From an uncultured Marinobacter sp. (lineage in GTDB: Bacteria; Pseudomonadota; Gammaproteobacteria; Pseudomonadales; Oleiphilaceae): a stretch of 64,000 nucleotides of DNA. The notes under the pieces were generated by a model. The model saw nothing but the letters and a program-made list of their open reading frames with translations, did no database searches and was not told where the DNA came from. Made by a program: the position numbers and the translations under genes. Below, one piece after another: positions 36,344-44,177 of this stretch (positions within the stretch are counted from its first letter, which is position 1; each line of letters starts with the position of its first letter). Location of the stretch: NCBI RefSeq assembly GCF_947259545.1, contig NZ_CAMYMK010000002.1, positions 558,001 through 622,000 on the forward strand. Reading direction: 5' to 3'.

Positions 36344-36793
36344 ATGACTGGCGATATACAACACCTGGTATGCCCCCACTGCCACAAGGTAAACCGTGTG
36401 CCCGCCGACAAAGTGGCATCCGGCGGCAATTGTGGTGCCTGTAAACGACCACTCTGGCCGGACCAGGTTCTCGAATTAACGGACCAGTCCTTTGCCATCC
36501 ATACCGGGCGCAGTGACGTTCCGGTACTGGTGGATTTCTGGGCCAGCTGGTGCGGGCCCTGCAAGATGATGGCACCACAGTTCGAGCAGGCGGCGAAGGA
36601 CTGGCGTGGGAAAGTACGCTTCGCAAAGCTGAATACTGAGCAATCCACAGGGGCGGCTGGCCAGTTTGGCATTCGCAGTATTCCCACTTTGATCCTGTTC
36701 CGGAATGGCAGGGAAGTGTCGCGACAGAGCGGCGCCATGAATCAGGCGCAGATCAACCAGTGGCTTCAGGCGCAGGATATTTCTATTCGCTGA
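36344..36793 (+). CDS. trxC: Thioredoxin 2
   Basis: A 149-residue cytosolic thiol-disulfide reductant. An N-terminal zinc ribbon (C10, C13, C30, C33) precedes a thioredoxin fold with WCGPCK (C70, C73) and the cis-proline loop RSIPT. This zinc-ribbon form is TrxC, often linked to oxidative stress. AGAGG precedes the ATG. It is divergent from the persulfide-dioxygenase operon across about 200 bases, which fits shared thiol chemistry. Confidence 0.94.
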   Translation: MTGDIQHLVCPHCHKVNRVPADKVASGGNCGACKRPLWPDQVLELTDQSFAIHTGRSDVPVLVDFWASWCGPCKMMAPQFEQAAKDWRGKVRFAKLNTEQSTGAAGQFGIRSIPTLILFRNGREVSRQSGAMNQAQINQWLQAQDISIR

Positions 36794-36821
36794 CGAATGC
36801 CGGAATGGGCGCTATAGTTGG

Positions 36822-38528
36822 ATGATGCATAGAATGTACCGTCCCCTTTTGGTTGTTGGGATATCCCTTTCCAGCCTTTGTGCCTGGGCTCAGCCTCATA
36901 CGGAAGACTGTGTTGCCAGCGAGGTTCAGCCCGAGTCGATTGATCTCGATCAGCCCCGCGACCAGTTGGCGCGCCAGAGTGATCTGGTGATCCCTGAAGG
37001 GGCTCTTATCGGTCGGATTCGGGTGGTTCGCCGGCCCATCTTTGATGTCAGTGATCCGGAGCAGGACAATTTTCTTTACCGGACACTGAACACACTCAAT
37101 GTTCCCACCTGGGAATCGGCGTTGCGTGCTCAGCTGGTATTTGACGAAGGTGATGTGTACCAGCCAGATCTGCTCGCCGAGTCCGAACGCACCCTCCGTC
37201 AACGTGAGTATCTGACTGCAGCCTGGGTCGGTGCCACCCATGTTTGTGGGAGCGAGGTAGAGGTAAGTGTTCTGGTGCGGGATACCTGGACGCTGTTGCC
37301 GAGCGTTGGGGCTTCGAGGGCGGGTGGAGAGAACACGACAAATACCGGGTTGTCGGATCCGAACTTCCTCGGCTCAGGCAAGAGTGTGGGCGTGTCCTAC
37401 TCAAGGGATCCCGACCGCACCGAAACGAGCGTGTATTTCGACGACCCGAATGTCCTGGGCTCCCACTGGCAGAGTGGCTTTTCCTACGACAGGCGCAGCG
37501 ATGGCCGCGGCCGTGGCGTCTACCTGGAGCGCCCGTTCTACAGCGAGCAGGCAGACTGGCGTTTCGGGCTCAGTGGTGTGGACGATATTCGCGAGGAGTC
37601 CCGTTTCGTGGGGGCGGTAGACATTGCGGAGTACCGCCGTAGTCGTGAGTTCGCCAGTGTCGACGTGGGTTGGCGGCTGGCCGAACGTAGTGATCGCCAG
37701 CTGCGGTTGCTGGCCGGTTATCGCTACGATGCTCTGGAGTTTGAACGCCTGCCGGATGAGCCTGGACTGGACGTGCTGCCGACAGACCGGACTTTGAGTT
37801 ATCCGTGGATTGGCTTTGATTACCGCGAAAACCGGTTCCGGGAGATGACAAATCTGACTCAGTTGCAGCGGGTGGAAGACGTGCGGGATGGGTTCGTGTG
37901 GCGCACGGAACTGGGCTACTCTTCGACCGGCCTTGGCGCCACTGAGGACCGTGCTGTGCTGAACATGGATTTTCAGGACGCACTGCTGGCCACTGAGACC
38001 AATTTCGCCCGCTACGGGATCAGCCAGAGCGGAACCTGGCGGTTCGACGAGAACCGTGTCGAGAATCTGTTGGGTACCCTCAGCGTGGAGTATTTCCACG
38101 GTGGCTCGGTGCGTTGGAATAGCTGGTATAGCAATCTGTCCTTCACTGCGGCCCATAATCTGACTGTGGATCAGCAGCTCCTGATCGGCGGTGACAATGG
38201 CTTGCGGGGCTATCCCAGCGAATACCAGCAGGGTAACCGGCGGGCACTGTGGACACTGGAACGCCGCTACTTCCCCGACTGGCACCCCTTCAAGCTGTTC
38301 CGCCTGGGCGGAGTGCTGTTCACGGACGTGGGGCGGGCCTGGTTCAGTGACGGCCGGAATAACGGTCCGGATGAGGGCGTGTTGAAAGACGTCGGCTTCG
38401 GGCTGAGACTGGCATCAAGCCGGATCGAGGTCCAGCGGATGCTGCACCTGGACTTTGCATTCCCGCTGGATGGTGATGACAGTATTGACGATATGCAGGT
38501 GTTGTTGCGGGGAAGGACGCGCTTCTAG
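36822..38528 (+). CDS. Omp85/BamA-TamA-like outer membrane beta-barrel protein
   Basis: A 568-residue exported protein: signal peptide ending near CAWA, one POTRA-like region (about 60-150, GRIRVVRRPIF through VSVLVRDTW) and a beta-barrel to the C-terminus, which ends in Phe as expected for BAM substrates. GGDNGLRGYPSEY near 465 resembles the L6 RGF/RGY motif of Omp85 barrels. With one POTRA it is much shorter than BamA and differs from TamA. It starts 28 bases after trxC, but the ribosome site is weak and there is a second ATG next to the first. Its cargo or partner is unknown. Confidence 0.75.
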   Translation: MMHRMYRPLLVVGISLSSLCAWAQPHTEDCVASEVQPESIDLDQPRDQLARQSDLVIPEGALIGRIRVVRRPIFDVSDPEQDNFLYRTLNTLNVPTWESALRAQLVFDEGDVYQPDLLAESERTLRQREYLTAAWVGATHVCGSEVEVSVLVRDTWTLLPSVGASRAGGENTTNTGLSDPNFLGSGKSVGVSYSRDPDRTETSVYFDDPNVLGSHWQSGFSYDRRSDGRGRGVYLERPFYSEQADWRFGLSGVDDIREESRFVGAVDIAEYRRSREFASVDVGWRLAERSDRQLRLLAGYRYDALEFERLPDEPGLDVLPTDRTLSYPWIGFDYRENRFREMTNLTQLQRVEDVRDGFVWRTELGYSSTGLGATEDRAVLNMDFQDALLATETNFARYGISQSGTWRFDENRVENLLGTLSVEYFHGGSVRWNSWYSNLSFTAAHNLTVDQQLLIGGDNGLRGYPSEYQQGNRRALWTLERRYFPDWHPFKLFRLGGVLFTDVGRAWFSDGRNNGPDEGVLKDVGFGLRLASSRIEVQRMLHLDFAFPLDGDDSIDDMQVLLRGRTRF

Positions 38529-38581
38529 CAGAATACCCGGCTCCAGTTGCAAGCCCTTACGTCAAAGGAGAATCACGGCTA

Positions 38582-38905
38582 ATGTCTGAAGATCCCCTCA
38601 AATCCCTGTCCGACATGGCCAGTGATGCCCATGCCCGCATCCAGGCTGCCCATCAGCACATAAATCCGGTGGTGGAAGTGCGCCGCGGCATGCGCGATGC
38701 CGGTATACCCGCCGATGTCATGACCATTGACTGCCTGCGCACCCGTCGACGCATCACGCTCATCCTGCACGATGGACAACCGGGGATGGTGCTTTACCAG
38801 TTCGTGACCATGGATGATGAAGTGGGTAACGACTTTAAACAGATGCCCTTGTCCGATGTGGCTGTGGACACGCTGTTTGACTGGATGCAGGATTACTTCG
38901 GCTGA
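38582..38905 (+). CDS. Conserved hypothetical protein
   Basis: A 107-residue soluble acidic protein with no motif that I recognise. The central part (VMTIDCLRTRRRITLILHDGQPGMVLYQF) reads as beta-strands, with a helical N-terminus and an aromatic C-terminal helix. AAAGGAGA lies about ten bases before the ATG, and codon usage looks like that of neighbours, so it is likely real. It starts 53 bases after the Omp85-like gene. The 138-base gap after it, towards the convergent AraC gene, shows no clear terminator. Confidence 0.65.
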   Translation: MSEDPLKSLSDMASDAHARIQAAHQHINPVVEVRRGMRDAGIPADVMTIDCLRTRRRITLILHDGQPGMVLYQFVTMDDEVGNDFKQMPLSDVAVDTLFDWMQDYFG

Positions 38906-39043
38906 GCTGAAGCACTCGGCCGGTGATTCTTGTCCGGTTCACTCCAACACCTGTGGCCAGCTCTTGTCCGCCTGACGAATAAAGGTTTCAGTATCTTTCA
39001 GCCAGCACCGGTGTTGGTGAGAAGGCCGGTGTAGACGGGATCT

Positions 39044-40066
39044 TCACCGGCCAGGGCGCTGGTTCTGGCGATACTCTCCGGGAGAGCAGCCCATCCAGCG
39101 CCGGAACGCGCGGGTAAAGCTGGCGGTATCGGTGTATCCGAGATGGATGGCCAGCTCCTCCAGTTTCATGTCGCTGCCGTCGAGAAACTGCAGGGCAATT
39201 TGCCGGCGTTCGTCTTCCACCAGAGTGCGGAAGCTGGTGCCTTCCTGATCCAGTTTACGGCGCAGACTGCGTGGTGACAGAGCCAGTGCCTGGGCAATTT
39301 CGTCCAGTGAGGCGACCAGGCCCAATGGGCCGTGCAGCTTCTGACGCACCTGACCCGCCAGGCCGCTGGTCTGCAAACGCTCCAGGCGTCGGCGACACTG
39401 GTCGTCCAACATGCGGACAAGGTGCGAGTCGTAAGTGGACAGCGGCTGATCGGCAATATCGCTGTGAACCACAATGGCGTTTCTTGCACTGTGGTATGTC
39501 GGCGTGATGCCACACAATTGCCCGATGCGCTGGGCATGCTCCGGCGGAGCTCCCTGAAACTCCAGGGCAACGATGTCGACACTGGACAGGCTGAGCTCCT
39601 TGAGGAGATTGAGCCCCGTGGCAAGATCACGCTCCAGGAGGAACGAGCGCAGATGATGGGGAATGGGTTGCGCGTCCATCGCGACTCCGAAACAGTTGCC
39701 CTCATCAATTCTCGATATTCTGCAATAAGCGGTACTCAGCGGCAGGTACCGCATGGCTCTTGCAATCGCTTCCCGCAGGGTCCGACTGGTGCGCATGGCA
39801 AACCCCCAGATCCCGAAGGTCGCAAGGCTGTATTGCAGGCCGAGCTGGAAACCCAGCGCGGGCGTCTCAGGCAGGGCAAGTATCAGGTTCTCGATCAGGC
39901 GCATTTCCTGCCCCCGGGTAATCAGCGCCTCGCCGTCGAACAAGTCCTGGTCGCTAATGCCGGTGCCTAACAGGCAAGTATCCCGGTCCACCCCGTGGCT
40001 GGCGGCAAAGTTGATCATGACCTGGCTGATCGCGACGGGATGCAAAGTGTTTTCAAAGTTCGACAT
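39044..40066 (-). CDS. AraC-family transcriptional regulator (arabinose-binding-domain type)
   Basis: A 340-residue regulator: the N-terminal two-thirds matches the AraC_binding_2/OruR-like ligand domain (LGFQLGLQYSLATFGIWGFAMRTSRTLREA near 70-100), and the C-terminal 100 residues have the double helix-turn-helix (LALSPRSLRRKLDQEG, HLGYTDTASFTRAFRRWMG). It is divergent from the desaturase gene at 40218, with 151 bases between; a repeated TGGCCA there is a candidate binding site. This class often controls the adjacent lipid gene. Confidence 0.88.
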   Translation of the reverse strand: MSNFENTLHPVAISQVMINFAASHGVDRDTCLLGTGISDQDLFDGEALITRGQEMRLIENLILALPETPALGFQLGLQYSLATFGIWGFAMRTSRTLREAIARAMRYLPLSTAYCRISRIDEGNCFGVAMDAQPIPHHLRSFLLERDLATGLNLLKELSLSSVDIVALEFQGAPPEHAQRIGQLCGITPTYHSARNAIVVHSDIADQPLSTYDSHLVRMLDDQCRRRLERLQTSGLAGQVRQKLHGPLGLVASLDEIAQALALSPRSLRRKLDQEGTSFRTLVEDERRQIALQFLDGSDMKLEELAIHLGYTDTASFTRAFRRWMGCSPGEYRQNQRPGR

Positions 40067-40116
40067 GGTGGAAAGTCTACCCCGGCACCGTCATCTTGGA
40101 CAGTAATCTGACGCCT

Positions 40117-40143
40117 TGGCCACAAATGCCTTCCGAATGGCCA
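40117..40143. promoter_or_regulatory. TGGCCA direct repeat between AraC and desaturase genes
   Basis: TGGCCA occurs at 40117-40122 and 40138-40143, start-to-start 21 bases or two helical turns, the spacing AraC-type dimers favour. The hexamer is itself palindromic, so orientation cannot be assigned. Candidate site only. Confidence 0.35.
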
Positions 40144-40217
40144 TTGCGGTCCTGTCTGGCTGTTCTGGCCCTGATTAGACTGGCATTCGTACCCACGTCC
40201 AATCCGGAGGTTTTTCA

Positions 40218-41117
40218 ATGTCACAGGATCTTGCCGTACTCAATAAACAGGCGATTGCATCCGCCAAACGCTACATGGGGCATGTGTCCTGGCCCACTGT
40301 CGTTCTGGTGGCAGCCGTGGTTGTCGGATTTGTGCTGAATCTGGCGCTGTTTGCTCTCGGGGTGATATCTGCCTGGGTGGCTTTGCCTGTCCTCGGAGCC
40401 CTGACCTACATGTCCTATACGCCGTTGCATGAAGCGGTGCATGGCAATATCCATGGTGGACAGGAGAGGTTGAAGTGGCTGAACGATCTCTGCGGCTACC
40501 TGGTCGCGCCGATGATTGCGATACCCTACGCATCACACCGGGTTGAACACTTTACTCATCACCGCTACACCAATCAGCCGGACAAGGACCCGGATTATAT
40601 GGTCAGCGGAATGGGAAAGGGGCTGATTCCCGCGGTGGTCACGGTGATCGGATTCCTCTGGGTTCAGAACAGCTTTTTCGTCAAGCAGCACTGGGGCACG
40701 GCATCGTTTAAGGATCGCGCTATCTATTGCCTGGAAGTGCTGGTGTCTGTGGGCTGGCGAGTGGCCTTCGTTGTGGTGGTCGATCAGCCCGGAACCCTCA
40801 GCGTTATCCTGCTGGGCTACCTGCTGGGCGGCTTCTTCACGGCTTACTGGTTTGCCTATCGTCCACACATTCCCTATCAGGACGCGAAACGGTATCGCAA
40901 CACAAACAGTCTGATCATGCCGAAGTGGATGAAGCCGCTGGAGTGGTTCTGGCTCGGCCAGAACCTGCACTCGATTCATCACCTGTTCCCGCGCGTGCCG
41001 TTTTACCGATATCACGCCTTGCATCGGGATATTGAGCCCATACTGCGTGCCCATGGCACACCCATCGTGGGCATTTTCAGTCGTCAACCGGTGGCGGCAG
41101 ATGCCGAAAATCTCTGA
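40218..41117 (+). CDS. Membrane fatty acid desaturase-type diiron protein
   Basis: A 299-residue integral membrane diiron oxygenase. The three histidine boxes are HEAVH (71-75), HRVEHFTHH (107-115) and HSIHH near 254; hydrophobic helices lie near 25-65, 95-105, 140-165 and 180-215. GGAGG precedes the ATG. Sequence pattern alone cannot separate acyl-lipid desaturases from carotenoid ketolases or hydroxylases, since all share the histidine boxes, but no carotenoid gene is nearby and an AraC/OruR-type regulator is divergent, so a lipid desaturase is preferred. Confidence 0.82.
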   Translation: MSQDLAVLNKQAIASAKRYMGHVSWPTVVLVAAVVVGFVLNLALFALGVISAWVALPVLGALTYMSYTPLHEAVHGNIHGGQERLKWLNDLCGYLVAPMIAIPYASHRVEHFTHHRYTNQPDKDPDYMVSGMGKGLIPAVVTVIGFLWVQNSFFVKQHWGTASFKDRAIYCLEVLVSVGWRVAFVVVVDQPGTLSVILLGYLLGGFFTAYWFAYRPHIPYQDAKRYRNTNSLIMPKWMKPLEWFWLGQNLHSIHHLFPRVPFYRYHALHRDIEPILRAHGTPIVGIFSRQPVAADAENL

Positions 41118-41210
41118 CAGGCATTAGTGAGTCCCGGGATCGTTGGCTTGGCTCGGCAGTGGAAGACCTTTATGATCCGGGGCTCACATCACTAAATTGG
41201 AACACTTTCT

Positions 41211-41594
41211 ATGCAGTTCCCCAAAGCGACCGTCATACTGGTGTCTGCAGCGCTGATCTTTGTTGCATGGGAACACTTCCGCGACCGTCCCGATTCCCCT
41301 GATTCCGCGCGTTTCACCAATCTTGCTTCTAACCCGGCAGAGCGTAGCGAGGTCGTTGACTGGGTGGTCACGCAGATCCCTGAACTATGCCAGGAGGCCT
41401 CGGATGGCGAGCAGGGGAGCGACGCGTATTCGGAATGTGTTAAGCGTGGCGAATCCCGAACGTCTGCCTGCCGACGCCAGATCTACGACGCGTTTCCCGC
41501 CATCATTGCTTCCGACAGGATTTTTCGGGATGTGTCGATCACCATGATGAATTGCCTGGTACCCCAATCCGGGTTAATTAACCCGCAACAATAA
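41211..41594 (+). CDS. Hypothetical small exported or membrane-anchored protein
   Basis: A 127-residue protein with an N-terminal hydrophobic segment (residues 5-20, ATVILVSAALIFVAW) that may be a signal anchor, then a soluble domain with four cysteines (ELCQE, SECVK, SACRR, MNCLV) that could form two disulfides in the periplasm. No family recognised. It starts about 93 bases after the desaturase gene and ends 19 bases before the SDR gene, so it could belong to either transcript. Confidence 0.6.
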   Translation: MQFPKATVILVSAALIFVAWEHFRDRPDSPDSARFTNLASNPAERSEVVDWVVTQIPELCQEASDGEQGSDAYSECVKRGESRTSACRRQIYDAFPAIIASDRIFRDVSITMMNCLVPQSGLINPQQ

Positions 41595-41613
41595 CAATCT
41601 CAGAGGAATACTC

Positions 41614-42417
41614 ATGCCGACTCAAACCATCTGGATTACCGGAGCCTCCTCGGGAATTGGTGAAGCCCTGGCTGTCCGCTTTGCCCGGGACGGGGCCCGT
41701 CTTGTGCTCTCTGCCCGGCGGGAAAGTGAACTGGAGCGGGTTGCGGAGCGATGCCGGGAAGCGGGTCTTGAGGCTGACCAGGTCCTGGTGCTGCCGCTGG
41801 ATGTGACGGACTGGGAAGGCTTGTCGGTGTCGGTTCAGCGCGTGCTCGATACCTTTGGGGGCATTGATCTTCTGGTTAATAATGCCGGTGTGTCCCAGCG
41901 TTCGCTATGCAAAGATACCGATATGTCGGTTTATCAGAAGTTGATGGATGTGGACGTGATGGGCCAGATCGCGCTCACCAAGGCGGTATTGCCACACATG
42001 CTGGAGCGTGGTGCCGGCCACCTGGCAGTGACGGCCAGCGTGGCTGGCAAGGTGGGCGTGCCTCAGCGCACGGGGTATTGTGCCGCCAAGCACGCGGTCA
42101 TGGGCTTCTTTGATGCCTTGCGGGCGGAAGTGGAGGAACAGGGTGTTCACGTTTCAACAATCACCCCGGGCTTCATCCGGACGGATATCTCCCGTAATGC
42201 GCTGGCCGGCGATGGCAAGGCCTTCGGTCAGGAGGATGACGATATTGCCGGTGGTATGGATGTGAACGAATGCGCCGAAGTGATCTTCAAGGGACTCAAT
42301 GCGAAGAAACCGGAGATCGCGGTAGGCAAGGGCAAAGAAATGGCTGCGCTCTGGATCAAGCGGATTTCACCGAATGCGCTGTTCCGGATTGTAAGGATGC
42401 AGAATCGGAAAAACTGA
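41614..42417 (+). CDS. Short-chain dehydrogenase/reductase (DHRS7-like)
   Basis: A 267-residue classical SDR: TGASSGIGEA near 10, NNAGVSQ near 90, Ser near 140 and YCAAKHA near 153 (Y-x3-K). The pattern resembles eukaryotic-type DHRS7 and bacterial homologues, with a C-terminal region containing MAALWIKRISPNALFRIV. AGAGG precedes the ATG. Its last bases overlap a truncated tfoX start (TGATGAG), the remnant of an ancestral SDR-tfoX junction now separated by an insertion. Confidence 0.9.
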   Translation: MPTQTIWITGASSGIGEALAVRFARDGARLVLSARRESELERVAERCREAGLEADQVLVLPLDVTDWEGLSVSVQRVLDTFGGIDLLVNNAGVSQRSLCKDTDMSVYQKLMDVDVMGQIALTKAVLPHMLERGAGHLAVTASVAGKVGVPQRTGYCAAKHAVMGFFDALRAEVEEQGVHVSTITPGFIRTDISRNALAGDGKAFGQEDDDIAGGMDVNECAEVIFKGLNAKKPEIAVGKGKEMAALWIKRISPNALFRIVRMQNRKN

Positions 42418-42477
42418 TGAGCGAATACACCGATCACCTCCACGAAGTCTTCCAGCACTTCGGGCCCATCACCATTC
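42373..42477 (+). repeat. 105-bp direct repeat, left copy
   Basis: Covers the SDR 3' end and the first codons of tfoX. It matches 43779-43883 at all but about ten of 105 positions, in the same orientation, 1406 bases apart. The homology stops at the point where the truncated tfoX reading frame runs into a stop codon. Confidence 0.85.
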
Positions 42478-42482
42478 ATTGA
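42417..42482 (+). pseudogene. Truncated 5' end of tfoX-like gene
   Basis: ATG 42417 overlaps the SDR stop and opens MSEYTDHLHEVFQHFGPI, the same start as the intact TfoX-like protein at 43823, but a stop follows after 21 codons. It is the left remnant of a gene interrupted or replaced by the insertion downstream. Confidence 0.75.
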
Positions 42483-42498
42483 GGAAGTTATGTTGATT

Positions 42499-42513
42499 GG
42501 TTAAAATTTAACC
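42499..42513. repeat. 15-bp AT-rich palindrome at the insertion edge
   Basis: GGTTAAA-A-TTTAACC is a perfect inverted repeat 22 bases past the end of the left direct repeat and 27 bases before the next start codon. It could be an operator for the inserted genes or part of a recombination site. Confidence 0.4.
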
Positions 42514-42539
42514 ATCAGTCTGATTGGAGTACGAATCTT

Positions 42540-43046
42540 ATGATCTCCTCAGGCGCTTATTCTGAATCTTCCATAAGCCTGCGTGCAGTTCGTACGTTTT
42601 CCTTGTGGTTGTCTGCTGTCTTACTCTGCCTGCTGATAACCTCGACTGCTGGAGCTGAAGAGGTCCTGGCGCAGCCAGCGGATAATGCGCCGATGTCGGT
42701 TCTGGATGGTAAGACCTTCAAGGCCACGCTGGGGAGGGGGGATGATGCGCCGATCGACGATTTTCTGGTCTTCAAGGATGGCCTGTTTGTGTCTAAAGAG
42801 TGCGAGGCGCGTTGCGGTTACGCGGAGGCCGAATATTGGGTGCGGGCTGAGGGAGACACCATTGAGATGTTGGCGGAGTCGCCCTGCTTGAGATCCGACG
42901 CAATTATTATCTGGGAAGGGACGATCAAGGGCGAAGAGATAGAAGGGACATATACCTGGATTAATAAACGTTGGTACTGGACGTTCGAGAAGGAATTCGA
43001 GTTCAAAGGTCGGTTGGTGGATGTCTCTACTGCAACCAATAACTGA
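42540..43046 (+). CDS. Hypothetical exported protein within the insertion
   Basis: A 168-residue protein with a signal peptide after a short N-terminal extension (hydrophobic core near 22-38, likely cut after TAGA). The mature part is beta-rich with three cysteines (CEARC, CLRS) and a WEGTIKGEEIEGTYTWI stretch that looks like a lipocalin-type or META-like sheet; no family can be named. Base composition looks closer to half G+C than that of the SDR gene before it. It precedes the VTT-like membrane gene by 23 bases. Confidence 0.6.
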   Translation: MISSGAYSESSISLRAVRTFSLWLSAVLLCLLITSTAGAEEVLAQPADNAPMSVLDGKTFKATLGRGDDAPIDDFLVFKDGLFVSKECEARCGYAEAEYWVRAEGDTIEMLAESPCLRSDAIIIWEGTIKGEEIEGTYTWINKRWYWTFEKEFEFKGRLVDVSTATNN

Positions 43047-43069
43047 TCTTTACAGCAACAGGCTGATTC

Positions 43070-43741
43070 ATGGACACGCAGGCTAAAAGAAAACTGGCTG
43101 GCATCCTGAAGCTCCTCATTCTGATCGCGCTGATTGTCGTTGGTAATCTTTTCACCCGGGGTGTCCTGGAGGGCATGGAGGTTTCGATTCGGCCCTCTAA
43201 CGAGCCAATGCTGCACCGAATCATCGTTACCTCGATGATTGCTTATGTTTTCCTGATGGCGATTCCGTTTGTTCCTGGCGTAGAAATCGGGCTGGCCTTG
43301 ATGATGCTTCTGGGGCCCAAGATTGTTCCGCTGGTCTATGGCTGTACTCTGGTTTCTCTGTGTCTGGGGTTTATGGTAGGGCGCTTTCTTTCTGAGGCTA
43401 TGATCAGCCGGTTCCTGATGGATTTGCATCTTTTCAGGGCAGGGCGATTCATTGAAAGACTGCAGGGGCTGGACAGCCAACAGAGGCTGAGTTTAATGCT
43501 TGAAAAATCGCCTCGCAGGCTGGTGCCCGTGCTTTTGCGGCACCGTTTTCTTACCTTGATGGTTGTGATCAACCTTCCGGGTAATATGATAATCGGTGGT
43601 GGCGGCGGTCTGGCGATGGTTGCGGGAATAAGCCGTTTGTTTTCCATCCCTCAATTCGTCCTTCTAATTGCAGTGGCCATCTCCCCCTTGCCGCTATTAC
43701 TGTTGCTTTTTGGTGACATGGTGGGAGGCTGGCCGGTTTAG
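43070..43741 (+). CDS. Integral membrane protein, possibly VTT/DedA-like
   Basis: A 223-residue membrane protein with hydrophobic helices near 12-30, 48-66, 72-90, 95-112 and, at the C-terminus, 160-215. IPFVPGVEIGLALMMLLGP near 65-83 resembles the re-entrant-loop motif of VTT/TVP38 (DedA superfamily) proteins, and NLPGNMIIGGGGGLAM near 168 the second conserved region. That assignment is tentative. It is less G+C rich than neighbouring genes and lies inside the insertion bounded by the 105-bp repeats. Confidence 0.6.
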   Translation: MDTQAKRKLAGILKLLILIALIVVGNLFTRGVLEGMEVSIRPSNEPMLHRIIVTSMIAYVFLMAIPFVPGVEIGLALMMLLGPKIVPLVYGCTLVSLCLGFMVGRFLSEAMISRFLMDLHLFRAGRFIERLQGLDSQQRLSLMLEKSPRRLVPVLLRHRFLTLMVVINLPGNMIIGGGGGLAMVAGISRLFSIPQFVLLIAVAISPLPLLLLLFGDMVGGWPV

Positions 43742-43769
43742 TACAGTAAATACCGCCATCCTGACGGAT

Positions 43770-43823
43770 AAGCTCGGGAATGCGCTGTCCCGGATTGTCA
43801 GGAAACAGAACTGGAAAAACTGA
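43770..43823 (+). pseudogene. 3' remnant of an SDR gene
   Basis: An in-frame stretch ending at TGA 43821-43823 encodes KLGNALSRIVRKQNWKN, close to the last residues of the SDR at 41614-42417 (SPNALFRIVRMQNRKN). No upstream SDR sequence is present; the membrane gene ends at 43741. It overlaps the tfoX start exactly as the intact SDR overlaps the truncated tfoX. Confidence 0.7.
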
Positions 43824-43883
43824 TGAGTGAATACACCGATCACCTCCATGAAGTCTTCCAGCACTTCGGCCCCATCTCCATTC
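43779..43883 (+). repeat. 105-bp direct repeat, right copy
   Basis: Right copy of the repeat at 42373-42477, about 90 percent identical by eye count, containing the SDR 3' remnant and the start of the intact tfoX-like gene. Confidence 0.85.
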
Positions 43884-44152
43884 GCAAGATGTTCGGTGGC
43901 TATGGCATCTACCATGGCGGCCTGATGTTCGCACTGGTGGCCAACGATGCTCTTTACCTGAAAACCGATGGGGAGAACGTGAGTGACTTCGAGCGCGAGG
44001 GCCTGGGGCCATTCGAGTACGATAAGGGCGGCAAGGTGGTCAAAATGTCCTACTACCTTGCCCCGGACGACGTCCTGGAAGACTCGGAGCAGGCGGCCAT
44101 CTGGGCCCGTCGCTCATATGAGGCTGCCTTGCGGGCGCGCAATAAAACCTAA
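43823..44152 (+). CDS. TfoX N-terminal domain protein
   Basis: A 109-residue TfoX_N-domain protein: RKMFGGYGIYHGGLMFALV near 21-39 and YLKTD near 46 are family landmarks. It lacks the C-terminal domain of full-length TfoX/Sxy, so it is a short relative rather than the competence regulator itself. Its start overlaps the SDR remnant (TGATGAG), preserving an ancestral coupling to an SDR gene. Confidence 0.85.
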   Translation: MSEYTDHLHEVFQHFGPISIRKMFGGYGIYHGGLMFALVANDALYLKTDGENVSDFEREGLGPFEYDKGGKVVKMSYYLAPDDVLEDSEQAAIWARRSYEAALRARNKT

Positions 44153-44177
44153 AGCCTGTTAAGGCAGAAACGTTAAA

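Noticed and set aside
38938..39043. Possible gene tails on the minus strand after the AraC gene
   Set aside because: Short open stretches such as one ending in WPQVLE read plausibly, but no start, length or family supports a gene or pseudogene.
42373..43883. Transposon or integron cassette between the repeats
   Set aside because: No transposase, integrase, terminal inverted repeats or attC-like site is visible; the repeats are gene ends, which fits homologous exchange better.
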